This document shows positions 41,803 to 50,170 of a DNA stretch of 58,592 nt, piece by piece. Source of the DNA: Bacillota bacterium (lineage in GTDB: Bacteria; Bacillota; Clostridia; Acetivibrionales; JAMNYG01); NCBI GenBank assembly GCA_023622945.1, contig JAMNYG010000184.1:1-58592 (forward strand), in the 5' to 3' direction. Both the position numbers and the translations under genes were made by a program. The notes beneath the pieces were generated by a model. That model did no database searches. It was not told where the DNA came from and was given only the letters and a program-made list of their open reading frames with translations. Position 1 is the stretch's first letter. Each line of letters opens with the position of its first letter.

Positions 41803-42999
41803 ATGAAAATCAGGCGTTATGTAGGCAAGGATACCCAGGAAGCAATATTAAAAGTAAAGATGGATCTTGGCAACGAGGCCATAATTCTCAACACTCGCAA
41901 GGTGAGGCAAAAAGGACCGCTGAAGTTCTTTAAAAAGCCCTTGATAGAAGTGCTTGCAGCTGTAGACGAGGAATACGGCAAAGCAAGGGAGAACCAGTTT
42001 CATAAGAAATCCTATGGAACACCTTCTGCCGATTTTCAACAGGATCACTCCCAAATTGGGCCCAGGATCATGGACAAAAAGTTACATGACTTGGAAAATA
42101 AAGTAAGCGGCATGGAGCACATGATCAAGGAGATTTATGAGCGGGTTAAAACAAATCAGCCTACAAATATGTTGGAGCAGCAGTCAAATCTTGCGTCCTT
42201 CACTGACAATGCCAGCGTACTTAAGATTTTTCACAATAACCTTCTTAATAACGAGGTAGATGCAGATATTGCAGATTGGGTAATTAATGCTGTAAAGGAA
42301 AAAGTGGGGATTGGTTCAAGCATCAACGATACGGCATCGGTGCTTTACAATGTCTTAAGCGGTGTGCTGGGAAAGCCTGAAGTAATAAAACTCAGGCAGG
42401 ATGGCAGACCTACCGTAATCTTGTTCATCGGCCCCACCGGGGTGGGCAAGACTACGACGCTGGCAAAACTTGCCGCGATTTATGCCATAAACCACAAGAA
42501 GAAAGTAGGCCTTCTGACGGCAGACACGTACAGAATAGCGGCAGTGGATCAGTTGAGGACTTATGCGGAAATTTTGGGAATACCTATCTCGGTAGTTTAT
42601 TCTGCGGCCGACATCCAAGGAGCATTGGAAGCATATTCTGACAAGGATCTTGTTCTCATCGATACGGCAGGAAGCAGTCATGTAAACAGATTGCAGTTTG
42701 ATGAACTCAAGACTTTGGTGTCCGCTACCCAGGCTGACGAGGTTTACCTTGTTATAAGCGCCACCACCAGTCCTAAAAACTGCAGGGAAATAATAAAAAA
42801 CTACAGCTTTTTGGAGGACTATAAATTAATATTCTCCAAAATGGATGAAGCACCTGTGCTGGGTATAATCCTTAACGCCACATATATTACAGGAAAATGT
42901 ATTTCATACATAACAACCGGTCAAAGCGTTCCTGATGATATTGAAATTGCCAATACGGATAAAATTGTTAAAAGTTTGATGGGGAGTATTGTTAAATGA
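41803..42999 (+). CDS. flhF: Flagellar biosynthesis GTPase FlhF
   Basis: A 398-residue SRP-type GTPase that sets flagellar position and number. The N-terminal B domain (MKIRRYVGKDTQEAILKVKMDLG) is family-specific. The G domain has the P-loop GPTGVGKTTTLAKLAA (210 on), the TADTYRIAAVDQLRTYAEILGIP motif and DLVLIDTAGSSH; SKMDEAPVLG takes the place of the TKxD specificity element. The linker around 60-135 is hydrophilic. Starts immediately after flhA and overlaps flhG by four bases (ATGA). Confidence 0.95.
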   Translation: MKIRRYVGKDTQEAILKVKMDLGNEAIILNTRKVRQKGPLKFFKKPLIEVLAAVDEEYGKARENQFHKKSYGTPSADFQQDHSQIGPRIMDKKLHDLENKVSGMEHMIKEIYERVKTNQPTNMLEQQSNLASFTDNASVLKIFHNNLLNNEVDADIADWVINAVKEKVGIGSSINDTASVLYNVLSGVLGKPEVIKLRQDGRPTVILFIGPTGVGKTTTLAKLAAIYAINHKKKVGLLTADTYRIAAVDQLRTYAEILGIPISVVYSAADIQGALEAYSDKDLVLIDTAGSSHVNRLQFDELKTLVSATQADEVYLVISATTSPKNCREIIKNYSFLEDYKLIFSKMDEAPVLGIILNATYITGKCISYITTGQSVPDDIEIANTDKIVKSLMGSIVK

Positions 43000-43904
43000 A
43001 GGATCAAGCGGACAGATTGAGACAGGTAATTGAAAGCCTAAAAGCAAGACAGGCATCCGGTCAGTTGGCTGTCCAAACCCCTAAAGAAAAGAAAGCCAGA
43101 ATAATAACTGTTACAAGCGGTAAGGGGGGTGTAGGAAAATCCAATGTGACCGTTAACCTTGCCATAGCTTTAAGCGAGCTTGGATTCAAGGTAGCAGTTC
43201 TGGATGCGGACTTTGGACTGGCCAACATAGATGTTTTGCTGGGAACCGTGACCCAGTATACACTGGTTGATGTAATGCATGGCAAGAAAAACATATTGGA
43301 GGTTTTAACCGACGGGCCGGGGAAGATTCGCTTTCTTTCAGGAGGTTCAGGAGTTGAAGAACTGGTAAGGATGAAAAAGGAGCATTTGGAGAAGTTCCTT
43401 GAGCATATTAAACTTCTTGATAAAATTTTCGACGTGGTACTTATTGATACGGGAGCAGGCCTGTCGGAAATGGTAATGAGCTTTATACTGGCTGCTGACG
43501 AAGTGGTGTTGATAACCGCTCCCGAGCCTACGTCCATAACCGATGCTTATGCGCTGGTGAAAATGGTATCTCACAGGAACAAGGACAAGATCATAAAGGT
43601 GATCGTGAATAAGGCTGAGTCTTCTGATGAAGCCGAGGATATTTTAGCAAAGCTGTGTATTGTAGCCCAGAAATTTCTGTCATTAAAGCTTTATCCGCTA
43701 GGATACATATTACGTGATGATGCAGTAGTGAGAGCTGTAAAGCTTCAACAACCTTTTTTAATCATATATCCCAAAAGCCAGCCTGCGAAGCAGATAAAGG
43801 AGATTACAAGGAAACTTGCAGACAACTGGATGGACAAGCCTGTTGAAAAAAATACGGGCATAAAAGCTTTTTTAAACGGGTTGATCAGCTTTTTAAATCA
43901 TTGA
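42996..43904 (+). CDS. flhG: Flagellar number regulator FlhG (MinD-like ATPase)
   Basis: A 302-residue ParA/MinD-family ATPase, the partner and GTPase activator of FlhF. The deviant Walker A is SGKGGVGKSNVTVNLAIAL (41-59), with the signature Lys in KGGVGK. Also clear are VLDADFGLANIDVLLGT and VVLIDTGAGLSEMVMSF. The N-terminal segment MKDQADRLRQVIES carries the DQAxxLR motif that activates FlhF in Bacillus. A C-terminal amphipathic helix (IKAFLNGLISFLNH) fits membrane binding. Confidence 0.94.
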   Translation: MKDQADRLRQVIESLKARQASGQLAVQTPKEKKARIITVTSGKGGVGKSNVTVNLAIALSELGFKVAVLDADFGLANIDVLLGTVTQYTLVDVMHGKKNILEVLTDGPGKIRFLSGGSGVEELVRMKKEHLEKFLEHIKLLDKIFDVVLIDTGAGLSEMVMSFILAADEVVLITAPEPTSITDAYALVKMVSHRNKDKIIKVIVNKAESSDEAEDILAKLCIVAQKFLSLKLYPLGYILRDDAVVRAVKLQQPFLIIYPKSQPAKQIKEITRKLADNWMDKPVEKNTGIKAFLNGLISFLNH

Positions 43905-43920
43905 TTAAAAGGGGGGGCAT

Positions 43921-44619
43921 ATGAAGCTATCTGAAATTAAAACCGGTACAAAACTTGAGCTTGAAGCATTTAACACCCTTAATGAAAAGATTGATATAAA
44001 GTTTGTCAGCCAGTTTGAAACCGCTGTAAATGAAGATGAGTTTATCATTGCAGCACCTATTATAGAAGGTAATGTTTACCCAATACGTAAAGGTTGGAAA
44101 TTGAATCTTTACTTTTTGGTCAAGGATAATCTTTACAGAATAGAAGCCGAAGTAACAGGCAGAAAGACCATAAAAAACATAGCATATCTTTCGGCAATAA
44201 AAATCGGTGAAATAGAAAGGGTACAACGTCGACAGTTTTTCCGTTTTGAGTGCTCGCTGCCTGTAAGATACAGGGTTATGGATATGGAACCGGATAAAAA
44301 CAGCCCGGAAGAAACTGAGTTTATTAAAACCATTACCAAGGATTTAAGCGGCGGAGGAGTAAGTCTACTGCTGAAGGAAAGGATGGAAGCAGGTTTATTG
44401 CTGGAGTGTGAACTTTGGCTGACCGATACCGATAAAATAAGCTTCAAAGGAAAGGTAGTAAGGTGTTCGGAAAGTGAAGTTAATGCAAATTATGCCTATG
44501 AAGCCGGTATCCAGTTCTACGATATTGATTATCAAGACAAGGAGAAGATAATAAAACATATATTTACCGAACAAAGAAAACTGATAAAAAAGGGATTGAT
44601 ATATCGAGATGGCGGCTAA
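43921..44619 (+). CDS. PilZ domain flagellar brake protein (YcgR-like)
   Basis: A 232-residue protein with an N-terminal YcgR-N-like domain (FVSQFETAVNEDEFIIAAPI, YPIRKGWKLNLYFLVKDNLYRIEAEVTG) and a C-terminal PilZ domain. The c-di-GMP ligands are visible: the RxxxR motif in VQRRQFFRFECSLPVRY and DLSGGGVSLL in place of D/NxSxxG. Family knowledge: on c-di-GMP binding such proteins slow or stop the motor. It occurs in the ylxH/flhG-cheB slot in clostridia and relatives. AAGGGGGGG before ATG 43921. Overlaps the upstream possible start of cheB. Confidence 0.9.
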   Translation: MKLSEIKTGTKLELEAFNTLNEKIDIKFVSQFETAVNEDEFIIAAPIIEGNVYPIRKGWKLNLYFLVKDNLYRIEAEVTGRKTIKNIAYLSAIKIGEIERVQRRQFFRFECSLPVRYRVMDMEPDKNSPEETEFIKTITKDLSGGGVSLLLKERMEAGLLLECELWLTDTDKISFKGKVVRCSESEVNANYAYEAGIQFYDIDYQDKEKIIKHIFTEQRKLIKKGLIYRDGG

Positions 44620-44629
44620 GGAAGACTTA

Positions 44630-45235
44630 ATGAACGAAACAAACGGAACAGAGCTGAAATCAGTTGTAGCAATCGGAGCATCTACCGGAGGACCAAAGGC
44701 TTTAGAAAGGGTTATATCATCCCTTCCCCAAAATATGCCTGCTGCTTTTCTGGTTGTGCAGCATATGCCCTCAGGATTTACAAAGTCCTTTGCTGACAGG
44801 CTTAACAGGTTAAGTAAACTTACTGTAAAGGAAGCCGAAAACGGTGATATCGTCCAGGCAGGCTGTGTGTATATAGCACCTGGAGATTATCACATGAGGG
44901 TGAAAAAAGATAATAACGGGAACCTGCGAATAAAACTGGATCAGGACCCTCCGGTTAACAGCCATAGACCGTCAGTGGATGTCATGCTGGAATCCCTGTC
45001 CGACACGGGCTTAAATAACATCATTGCCGTTATCATGACCGGCATGGGAAGCGACGGAAGTAAAGGAATAAAAAAAATAAAGCAAAAAAACAAAGGTTAC
45101 ATAATCGCACAGGACGAAAAAACATCCGTAATATACGGAATGCCAAAGGCTGCGGTACATACGGGCATGGTTGATGCCGTATTGCCACTTGATGACATTG
45201 CCGCAGAAATAAAAAAAACAGTCGGAGGTGTTTAG
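44630..45235 (+). CDS. cheB: Chemotaxis methylesterase CheB, catalytic domain only
   Basis: A 201-residue CheB methylesterase domain. It removes methyl groups from receptor glutamates and deamidates glutamines. The catalytic triad is visible: Ser in VAIGASTGGPKAL, His in LVVQHMPSGFTKSFADRLN and Asp in MTGMGSDGSKG. The usual N-terminal receiver domain and linker are missing. The sequence before the ATG belongs to the PilZ gene in another frame, so this is not a simple frameshift. TAAGGAAG 7 nt before ATG 44630 favours it over ATG 44609. Without the receiver, CheA-P cannot activate it in the textbook way. Confidence 0.9.
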   Translation: MNETNGTELKSVVAIGASTGGPKALERVISSLPQNMPAAFLVVQHMPSGFTKSFADRLNRLSKLTVKEAENGDIVQAGCVYIAPGDYHMRVKKDNNGNLRIKLDQDPPVNSHRPSVDVMLESLSDTGLNNIIAVIMTGMGSDGSKGIKKIKQKNKGYIIAQDEKTSVIYGMPKAAVHTGMVDAVLPLDDIAAEIKKTVGGV

Positions 45236-45237
45236 CA

Positions 45238-47283
45238 ATGGATACGGGCCAGTATCTCGATGTTTTTATCGAGGAGACAAAGGAAAATATTCAGATAATG
45301 AATCAGTCTTTATTGCAGCTTGAAAAAAGCCCCAATGATATTGATATGCTCAATGAGATTTTCAGAGCCGCCCATACCGTAAAAGGAATGGCCGGGACGA
45401 TGGGGTTTAACAAAATGTCGGCCCTGACACATCAGATGGAAAATTTACTGCAGGAGTTAAGAAACGGCTCAGTCAGTGCCGACTCAAATATGGTGGATTT
45501 GCTTTTCAAATGCCTTGATGCCGTTGAAAACTATCTGAATAACATTATTGATTCCGGTAACGAAGGCAACATTGATTACAAAGAGCTTATAGATGAGCTT
45601 GGCATGGTTTTGAATGGCGGCGGCAAGTCTGCAGCTTCGGTTGCGCCGGGTGCTGAGCCTGTATCCGGAAGGGCCGCTGTACAACCTGTAGATGATGTTG
45701 CTGTAGATCAGTATGAGCAGAACGTGATAAATAAAGCAAAGGAACTGGGTATAAAAGCATATAGGATCACCGTCGTGCTGAACAAGGGTTGCCTTCTTAA
45801 GTCGGCGAGGGCATTTGTTGTTTTCAAGACTCTTGAACGGTACGGTGACATTATTGGATCTGAACCCGGTGTACAGGACATCGAGGATGAGAAATTTAAT
45901 TTTGAATTCACAGTGGATGTACTTACAAAGGAGCCTGAAGATTTACTGCTAAAGGAACTTTACTCGGTTTCAGAAGTGGAAAATGTAATAATAAAGGAAC
46001 TGGATGCCAGGCCGTTAAGCTCAGGGCGCATAAATCAACATGACGGTTCCAAGGTACCCGTAACGGAAGACATTAACCAGCATGATAAGCAAGACGATAA
46101 CGGTACTTCTCAGCATTTAGCCGCTTCCAGGACAAAAACGGGCAAAACCGTAAGGGTGGACATCGACAGGCTTGACATTCTGATGAACCTGGTAAGTGAG
46201 CTCATAATATCCAAAACCAAGCTTGATGGATTGGCAAGCGAAGTAAAATCCCAAAGGTTCAATGAAGAAATCGATGCTCTGGAAAGAGTAATTACCAGCC
46301 TTCATGATGCCGTAATGAAGGTGAGAATGGTTCCTGTTGAGTCGGTATTCAGGAGATTTCCCAGAATGGTCAGGGACATATCCAGAGAGCTTGGAAAGGA
46401 AATTGATCTGTTGATGTCCGGCGAAGAAACTGAGCTGGACAGGACCGTCATAGATGAAATAGGAGAGCCTTTGATTCACCTGCTGAGGAATTCGGTTGAT
46501 CATGGGATAGAGCCGGCAGACGTGAGGAAAGCTATGGGTAAACCCGAGGTAGGGAAAATTTTCTTAAGAGCTTACCAGTCCGGCAACAACGTGATCATCG
46601 AAGTAGAAGACGACGGTCAGGGGATAAATGTGGAAAAAGTCAGACAAAAAGCCATTGAGCAAGGCTATATAAGCGATGAAACGGCAAATACCCTTTCCGA
46701 CAGGGAAATTATTGATTTCCTGTTCAGGCCGAGTTTTTCCACGGCGGAAAAAATCAGCGATATTTCAGGAAGAGGCGTAGGTCTGGATGTTGTAAAAACA
46801 AAGATTGAATCCCTTAACGGAAGGGTTGAGGTGGAAACCCAACAGGGAAAGGGAACAAAGTTTATTATAAGTCTTCCTTTGACACTGGCTATATATCAGG
46901 CTTTACTCATTAAGACGGGCGAAGAGAATTATGCCATTGCTTTAAGTTCGGTGGACCAGATTGTACATGTCAAACCTGAAGAAATCAAGTTTGTCCAGGA
47001 CAAGGAAGTCATCATTTACAGAGGTATGGTAGTTCCTCTTATAAGGCTTGCAGATGTGCTGGAGGTTCCGGGGAGAAGAGAAGAGGCCAGAAAGATTAAA
47101 GTTGTTGTGGTGAAAAAAGGAGAAAAGCTATACGGACTCGTGGTTGATGATGTTATAGGGCATAGGGAAATAGTAATAAAATCGCTGGGCAAACTTCTTG
47201 CTGAAATAAGGCTTTTTGCAGGTGCAACCATACTGGGTGACGGAAGCGTGGCATTAATACTGGATGTAAATTCTCTTGTATAG
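45238..47283 (+). CDS. cheA: Chemotaxis histidine kinase CheA
   Basis: A 681-residue kinase with all five domains: Hpt P1 with phospho-His46 (RAAHTVKGMAGTMGF), a P2 CheY/CheB-docking domain (about 155-255, YRITVVLNKGCLLKSARAF), the P3 dimerisation helices (RVDIDRLDILMNLVSELIISKTKL), the P4 ATPase with N box LIHLLRNSVDHGIEPADVR, G1 VEDDGQGIN and G2 GRGVGLDVVKTKIESLNG, and the CheW-like P5 (YQALLIKTGEENYAIALSSV). AGGTGTTT gives the ribosome binding site before ATG 45238, 2 bp after cheB. Complete and of normal length. Confidence 0.97.
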   Translation: MDTGQYLDVFIEETKENIQIMNQSLLQLEKSPNDIDMLNEIFRAAHTVKGMAGTMGFNKMSALTHQMENLLQELRNGSVSADSNMVDLLFKCLDAVENYLNNIIDSGNEGNIDYKELIDELGMVLNGGGKSAASVAPGAEPVSGRAAVQPVDDVAVDQYEQNVINKAKELGIKAYRITVVLNKGCLLKSARAFVVFKTLERYGDIIGSEPGVQDIEDEKFNFEFTVDVLTKEPEDLLLKELYSVSEVENVIIKELDARPLSSGRINQHDGSKVPVTEDINQHDKQDDNGTSQHLAASRTKTGKTVRVDIDRLDILMNLVSELIISKTKLDGLASEVKSQRFNEEIDALERVITSLHDAVMKVRMVPVESVFRRFPRMVRDISRELGKEIDLLMSGEETELDRTVIDEIGEPLIHLLRNSVDHGIEPADVRKAMGKPEVGKIFLRAYQSGNNVIIEVEDDGQGINVEKVRQKAIEQGYISDETANTLSDREIIDFLFRPSFSTAEKISDISGRGVGLDVVKTKIESLNGRVEVETQQGKGTKFIISLPLTLAIYQALLIKTGEENYAIALSSVDQIVHVKPEEIKFVQDKEVIIYRGMVVPLIRLADVLEVPGRREEARKIKVVVVKKGEKLYGLVVDDVIGHREIVIKSLGKLLAEIRLFAGATILGDGSVALILDVNSLV

Positions 47284-47294
47284 GAGGGTGAAAT

Positions 47295-47738
47295 ATGGCT
47301 CAAACAGACAGCAACCATATGAGGCAGCTTGTTGTATTTAAACTGGGAGATAAGGAGTATGGTACGGATACCCTTAATGTCAAGTACATAGAAGAAGTGT
47401 TGCCCATTACACGTGTTCCCAGGACTCCGTCCTTTATAAAAGGAGTTATCAACTTAAGGGGAGAAATAGTACCCGTAATGGATTTGAGGAACAGGTTCAA
47501 CATGCCGGCAGCGGATGTTACCGAAGAAACCAGGATTATAATACTTAATGTTGAAGATATTCAGATGGGCATCATGGTTGATTCAGTGCTGGAAACATTG
47601 GAGATACCTGAGGAAAGCGTAGAGAATACCGCAGGTTTTGGAAATGATGTATTGATGGATTATATAATCGGAATAGGGAAGATGGATAATCGCATTATAA
47701 ACCTTCTAAATTTAAGCAAGCTGGTTAATATATTTTAA
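47295..47738 (+). CDS. cheW: Chemotaxis coupling protein CheW
   Basis: A 147-residue CheW that links receptors to CheA. Motifs: LVVFKLGDKEYGTDTLNVKYIEEVLPITRVPRTPSFIKGVINLRGEIVPVMDLR-type core (FIKGVINLRGEIVPVMDL) and VDSVLETLEIPEESVE near the end. AGGAGGGTG precedes ATG 47295, 11 bp after cheA. Length is normal. The short spacer downstream holds a direct repeat TTTTAACTTGA. Confidence 0.96.
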   Translation: MAQTDSNHMRQLVVFKLGDKEYGTDTLNVKYIEEVLPITRVPRTPSFIKGVINLRGEIVPVMDLRNRFNMPAADVTEETRIIILNVEDIQMGIMVDSVLETLEIPEESVENTAGFGNDVLMDYIIGIGKMDNRIINLLNLSKLVNIF

Positions 47739-47811
47739 CTTGATATTTTAACTTGAGCAGGACAAACAAAACTGATACCCGGGAAATCCGGGAATGGCCA
47801 GAGGTAGGATT

Positions 47812-48432
47812 ATGGTATTCAGGATTGATGAGCTGAACAGCATGCATATTGACGTGTTGAAAGAGATAGGTAATGTTGGTGCAGGAAACGCAGTAACAGC
47901 TTTGGCAAAAATGCTCAACAAAAGGATAGAGATGAATGTACCTGAGGTCAAGATTTTAGAATTCAGGGAAGTCAGTGATATCCTCGGCGGTGCTGAAATA
48001 CCCGTTATTGGTGTTTTACTCAATGTTTCAGGAGATCTTACGGGGAGCATAATGTTCATATTCGAAATAAATGCAGCACGCGAAATAGTAAGTTTGCTGA
48101 TAGGTAGCCAGAATTGTGAAACTGAGGAGTTTTCAGAACTTGAGATTTCCGCCATAAAGGAAGTAGGAAATATTCTTGCGGGTTCATATTTATCGGCGTT
48201 ATTTGAACTGACAGGTTTGAAAACCGTATCTTCAGTTCCTTATATAGCAATAGACATGGCTGGAGCAATCCTCAGCGTGCCGGCCATTGAGTTCGGGAAA
48301 AGCGGCGACAAGGTTCTTTATATCGCTACCGAGTTTTCGGACGGCGATACAAAAGTAAAAGGAGACTTTTTCCTTGTTCTGGATGTAGATTCTTTTGAAA
48401 CATTATTGAAGGTACTGGGAGTAGTAAACTGA
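47812..48432 (+). CDS. cheC: CheY-P phosphatase CheC
   Basis: A 206-residue CheC. Both phosphatase helices of the [D/S]xxxExxNxxx form are present: MHIDVLKEIGNVGAGNAVTALAKM and LEISAIKEVGNILAGSYLSAL. CheC dephosphorylates CheY-P and is made active by CheD. ATG 47812 has AGAGGTAGG upstream; the in-frame ATG 47794 lies before that site and is less likely. Ends with TGATG, overlapping cheD by one base. Confidence 0.94.
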   Translation: MVFRIDELNSMHIDVLKEIGNVGAGNAVTALAKMLNKRIEMNVPEVKILEFREVSDILGGAEIPVIGVLLNVSGDLTGSIMFIFEINAAREIVSLLIGSQNCETEEFSELEISAIKEVGNILAGSYLSALFELTGLKTVSSVPYIAIDMAGAILSVPAIEFGKSGDKVLYIATEFSDGDTKVKGDFFLVLDVDSFETLLKVLGVVN

Positions 48433-48917
48433 TGAAAAATGTAATCAGGGTAGGAATGGCGGACCTCAATGTTTGCGCCCATCCCGGAATATTGACAACC
48501 CTGGGATTGGGTTCATGCGTTGGTGTAGCATTATATGATCCAACTACTAAAGTTATAGGACTTGCTCATATAATGCTTCCGACAAGTACTCAGGCAAAGG
48601 ACAGTACAAATCCGGCAAAATTTGCAGATACCGCCATTGAAAAACTTTTGGAAGAGATGGAGAAGCTTGGCGCCGACAGAACAAAAATTGTTGCAAAGCT
48701 GGCCGGAGGTGCGCAGATGTTTCCATTTAATAATTCTTCTGATATGATGAAAATAGGACTCAGAAATGTCCTGGCATCGAAAAAAAAGCTTCAGGAGCTT
48801 AACATACCTGTAGTTGCGGAAGATACGGGGGGAAACTATGGCAGGACCATAGAACTGGATTCCGGTAACGGCAGACTGAGAATAAAAACAATAGGTCATG
48901 GTGTCAAGGAGATATGA
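48432..48917 (+). CDS. cheD: Chemoreceptor glutamine deamidase CheD
   Basis: A 161-residue CheD. The catalytic Cys is in LTTLGLGSCVGVALYDPTTKVIGLAHIMLP, with the active-site His in LAHIMLP and the Thr in the DTGGNYGRTIEL loop. It deamidates receptor glutamines and binds CheC. The start overlaps the cheC stop, the usual arrangement for this interacting pair. Full length. Confidence 0.95.
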   Translation: MKNVIRVGMADLNVCAHPGILTTLGLGSCVGVALYDPTTKVIGLAHIMLPTSTQAKDSTNPAKFADTAIEKLLEEMEKLGADRTKIVAKLAGGAQMFPFNNSSDMMKIGLRNVLASKKKLQELNIPVVAEDTGGNYGRTIELDSGNGRLRIKTIGHGVKEI

Positions 48918-48946
48918 TACACTTTATTTTCAAGAAAGGGATACGT

Positions 48947-49336
48947 ATGCAATATATCCAAAGATTACCTTTCATCCTGGGAGCTTTAGCAGCATTGGCC
49001 GCAGGGGCTTTGGGTTATATAAGAGGAGTTCAGGAAAGGAATTTATATATACGGATGGCAGTGAGTATGTTGGCATTTTATGCCGTTGGTTTACTGGTAA
49101 GGTCAGCATTGCTGAGTATAAAAAAGGAAATCGACGAAAAAGAAGCTCTTGAGAAACAAAATGAGCTGGAAAAACAAAAAGAGCTTATAAGGCAAAAGCA
49201 AAAGGAAATTGAAGAGGAAGGAGCTTCTGATGAAAAAAAGTTTAAAGGCAAAAATGTTGATTTTAGAGTTGATGAATTGACAGATGAATTTACTCCGTTT
49301 TCTGCTGGCAATTTACATAATGTGAAAAAAAGTTGA
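48947..49336 (+). CDS. Hypothetical membrane protein in the che/sigD interval
   Basis: A 129-residue protein I do not recognise. It has two hydrophobic helices (LPFILGALAALAAGALGYI at ~6-24 and MAVSMLAFYAVGLLVRSAL at ~37-55), then a long charged coiled coil (about 58-100) rich in Lys/Glu (ALEKQNELEKQKELIRQKQK) and a short acidic tail. ATG 48947 has AAAGGGA 7 nt upstream; an in-frame ATG at 48914 overlaps cheD. It lies between cheD and whiG/sigD on the same strand. Small proteins of this shape are known in the same slot in related clostridia; the function is unknown. Confidence 0.65.
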   Translation: MQYIQRLPFILGALAALAAGALGYIRGVQERNLYIRMAVSMLAFYAVGLLVRSALLSIKKEIDEKEALEKQNELEKQKELIRQKQKEIEEEGASDEKKFKGKNVDFRVDELTDEFTPFSAGNLHNVKKS

Positions 49337-49399
49337 CATGGAATTAGGGTTTTGAAAGGGAATAAAAAGTGTTTTTAAAATAGATATTGGAGGATCAGG

Positions 49400-50170
49400 A
49401 TGTCAGCTACCGGTAGCAACAATCATGAATTATGGAAGCTTTACAGCCAGACCAGAGACCCTGCAATAAGAGAAAAACTGATTCTTGAATATGCTCATCT
49501 TGTCAAGTATGTTGCTGGAAGACTGAGCATATACTTTGGCTCCAATGTCGAATATGAAGATCTGGTGGGATTTGGAATTTTCGGGCTGATCGATGCCATT
49601 GATAAGTATGATGTCAATAAGGGAGTTAAATTTGAGACTTATGCGTCACTCAGGATAAGAGGAGCAATAATTGACAGCATAAGAGAAATGGATTGGGTAC
49701 CGAGATCTTTAAGGCAAAAAAACAAGGAGCTGGAAAAAATATATGCAGAAATTGAAAGCGAAACGGGTCGCCCGGCGACCGACCAGGAGGTTGCACAAAG
49801 GCTGGGTGTATCAATGGATGAATTTCATAAGCTTCTGAATAAAATCAACGTGTCCTCGGTTGTATCTTTGGAGGAATTTCTTGAACAAAACCATGAAATA
49901 GACACGGAAGGTCCGGATTCCAGGAGAGATGCCAAGCCTGAAGCATATGCCGAGTTAAGCGAAATAAGGGATATCCTTGCAGATGCCATTGACAGGCTTC
50001 CTGAAAAAGAAAAAACAGTTATATCCTTGTATTATTTTGAAGAATTGACTCTGAAAGAGATAAGTGCGATAATGAAGGTGTCAGAGTCCAGAATTTCACA
50101 GTTGCATACAAAAGCTATTTTAAGGATGAAAGGAAAACTTGCAAGACACAGATCACTGCTGACCGAATGA
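49400..50170 (+). CDS. sigD: Flagellar sigma factor FliA/WhiG/SigD (sigma28)
   Basis: A 256-residue sigma28-family factor that transcribes late motility genes such as flagellin and receptors. Region 2 (LILEYAHLVKYVAGRLSI, YEDLVGFGIFGLIDAIDKYD, FETYASLRIRGAIIDSIREMDWVPRSLRQK) carries the family hallmark DWVPRSLR. Region 3 is PATDQEVAQRLGVSMDEFHKLL, and region 4 is LTLKEISAIMKVSESRISQLHTKAILRMK-type helix-turn-helix. TTGGAGGA precedes ATG 49400. Last classical member of the supercluster, as in Bacillus. Overlaps fapA by four bases. Confidence 0.94.
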   Translation: MSATGSNNHELWKLYSQTRDPAIREKLILEYAHLVKYVAGRLSIYFGSNVEYEDLVGFGIFGLIDAIDKYDVNKGVKFETYASLRIRGAIIDSIREMDWVPRSLRQKNKELEKIYAEIESETGRPATDQEVAQRLGVSMDEFHKLLNKINVSSVVSLEEFLEQNHEIDTEGPDSRRDAKPEAYAELSEIRDILADAIDRLPEKEKTVISLYYFEELTLKEISAIMKVSESRISQLHTKAILRMKGKLARHRSLLTE

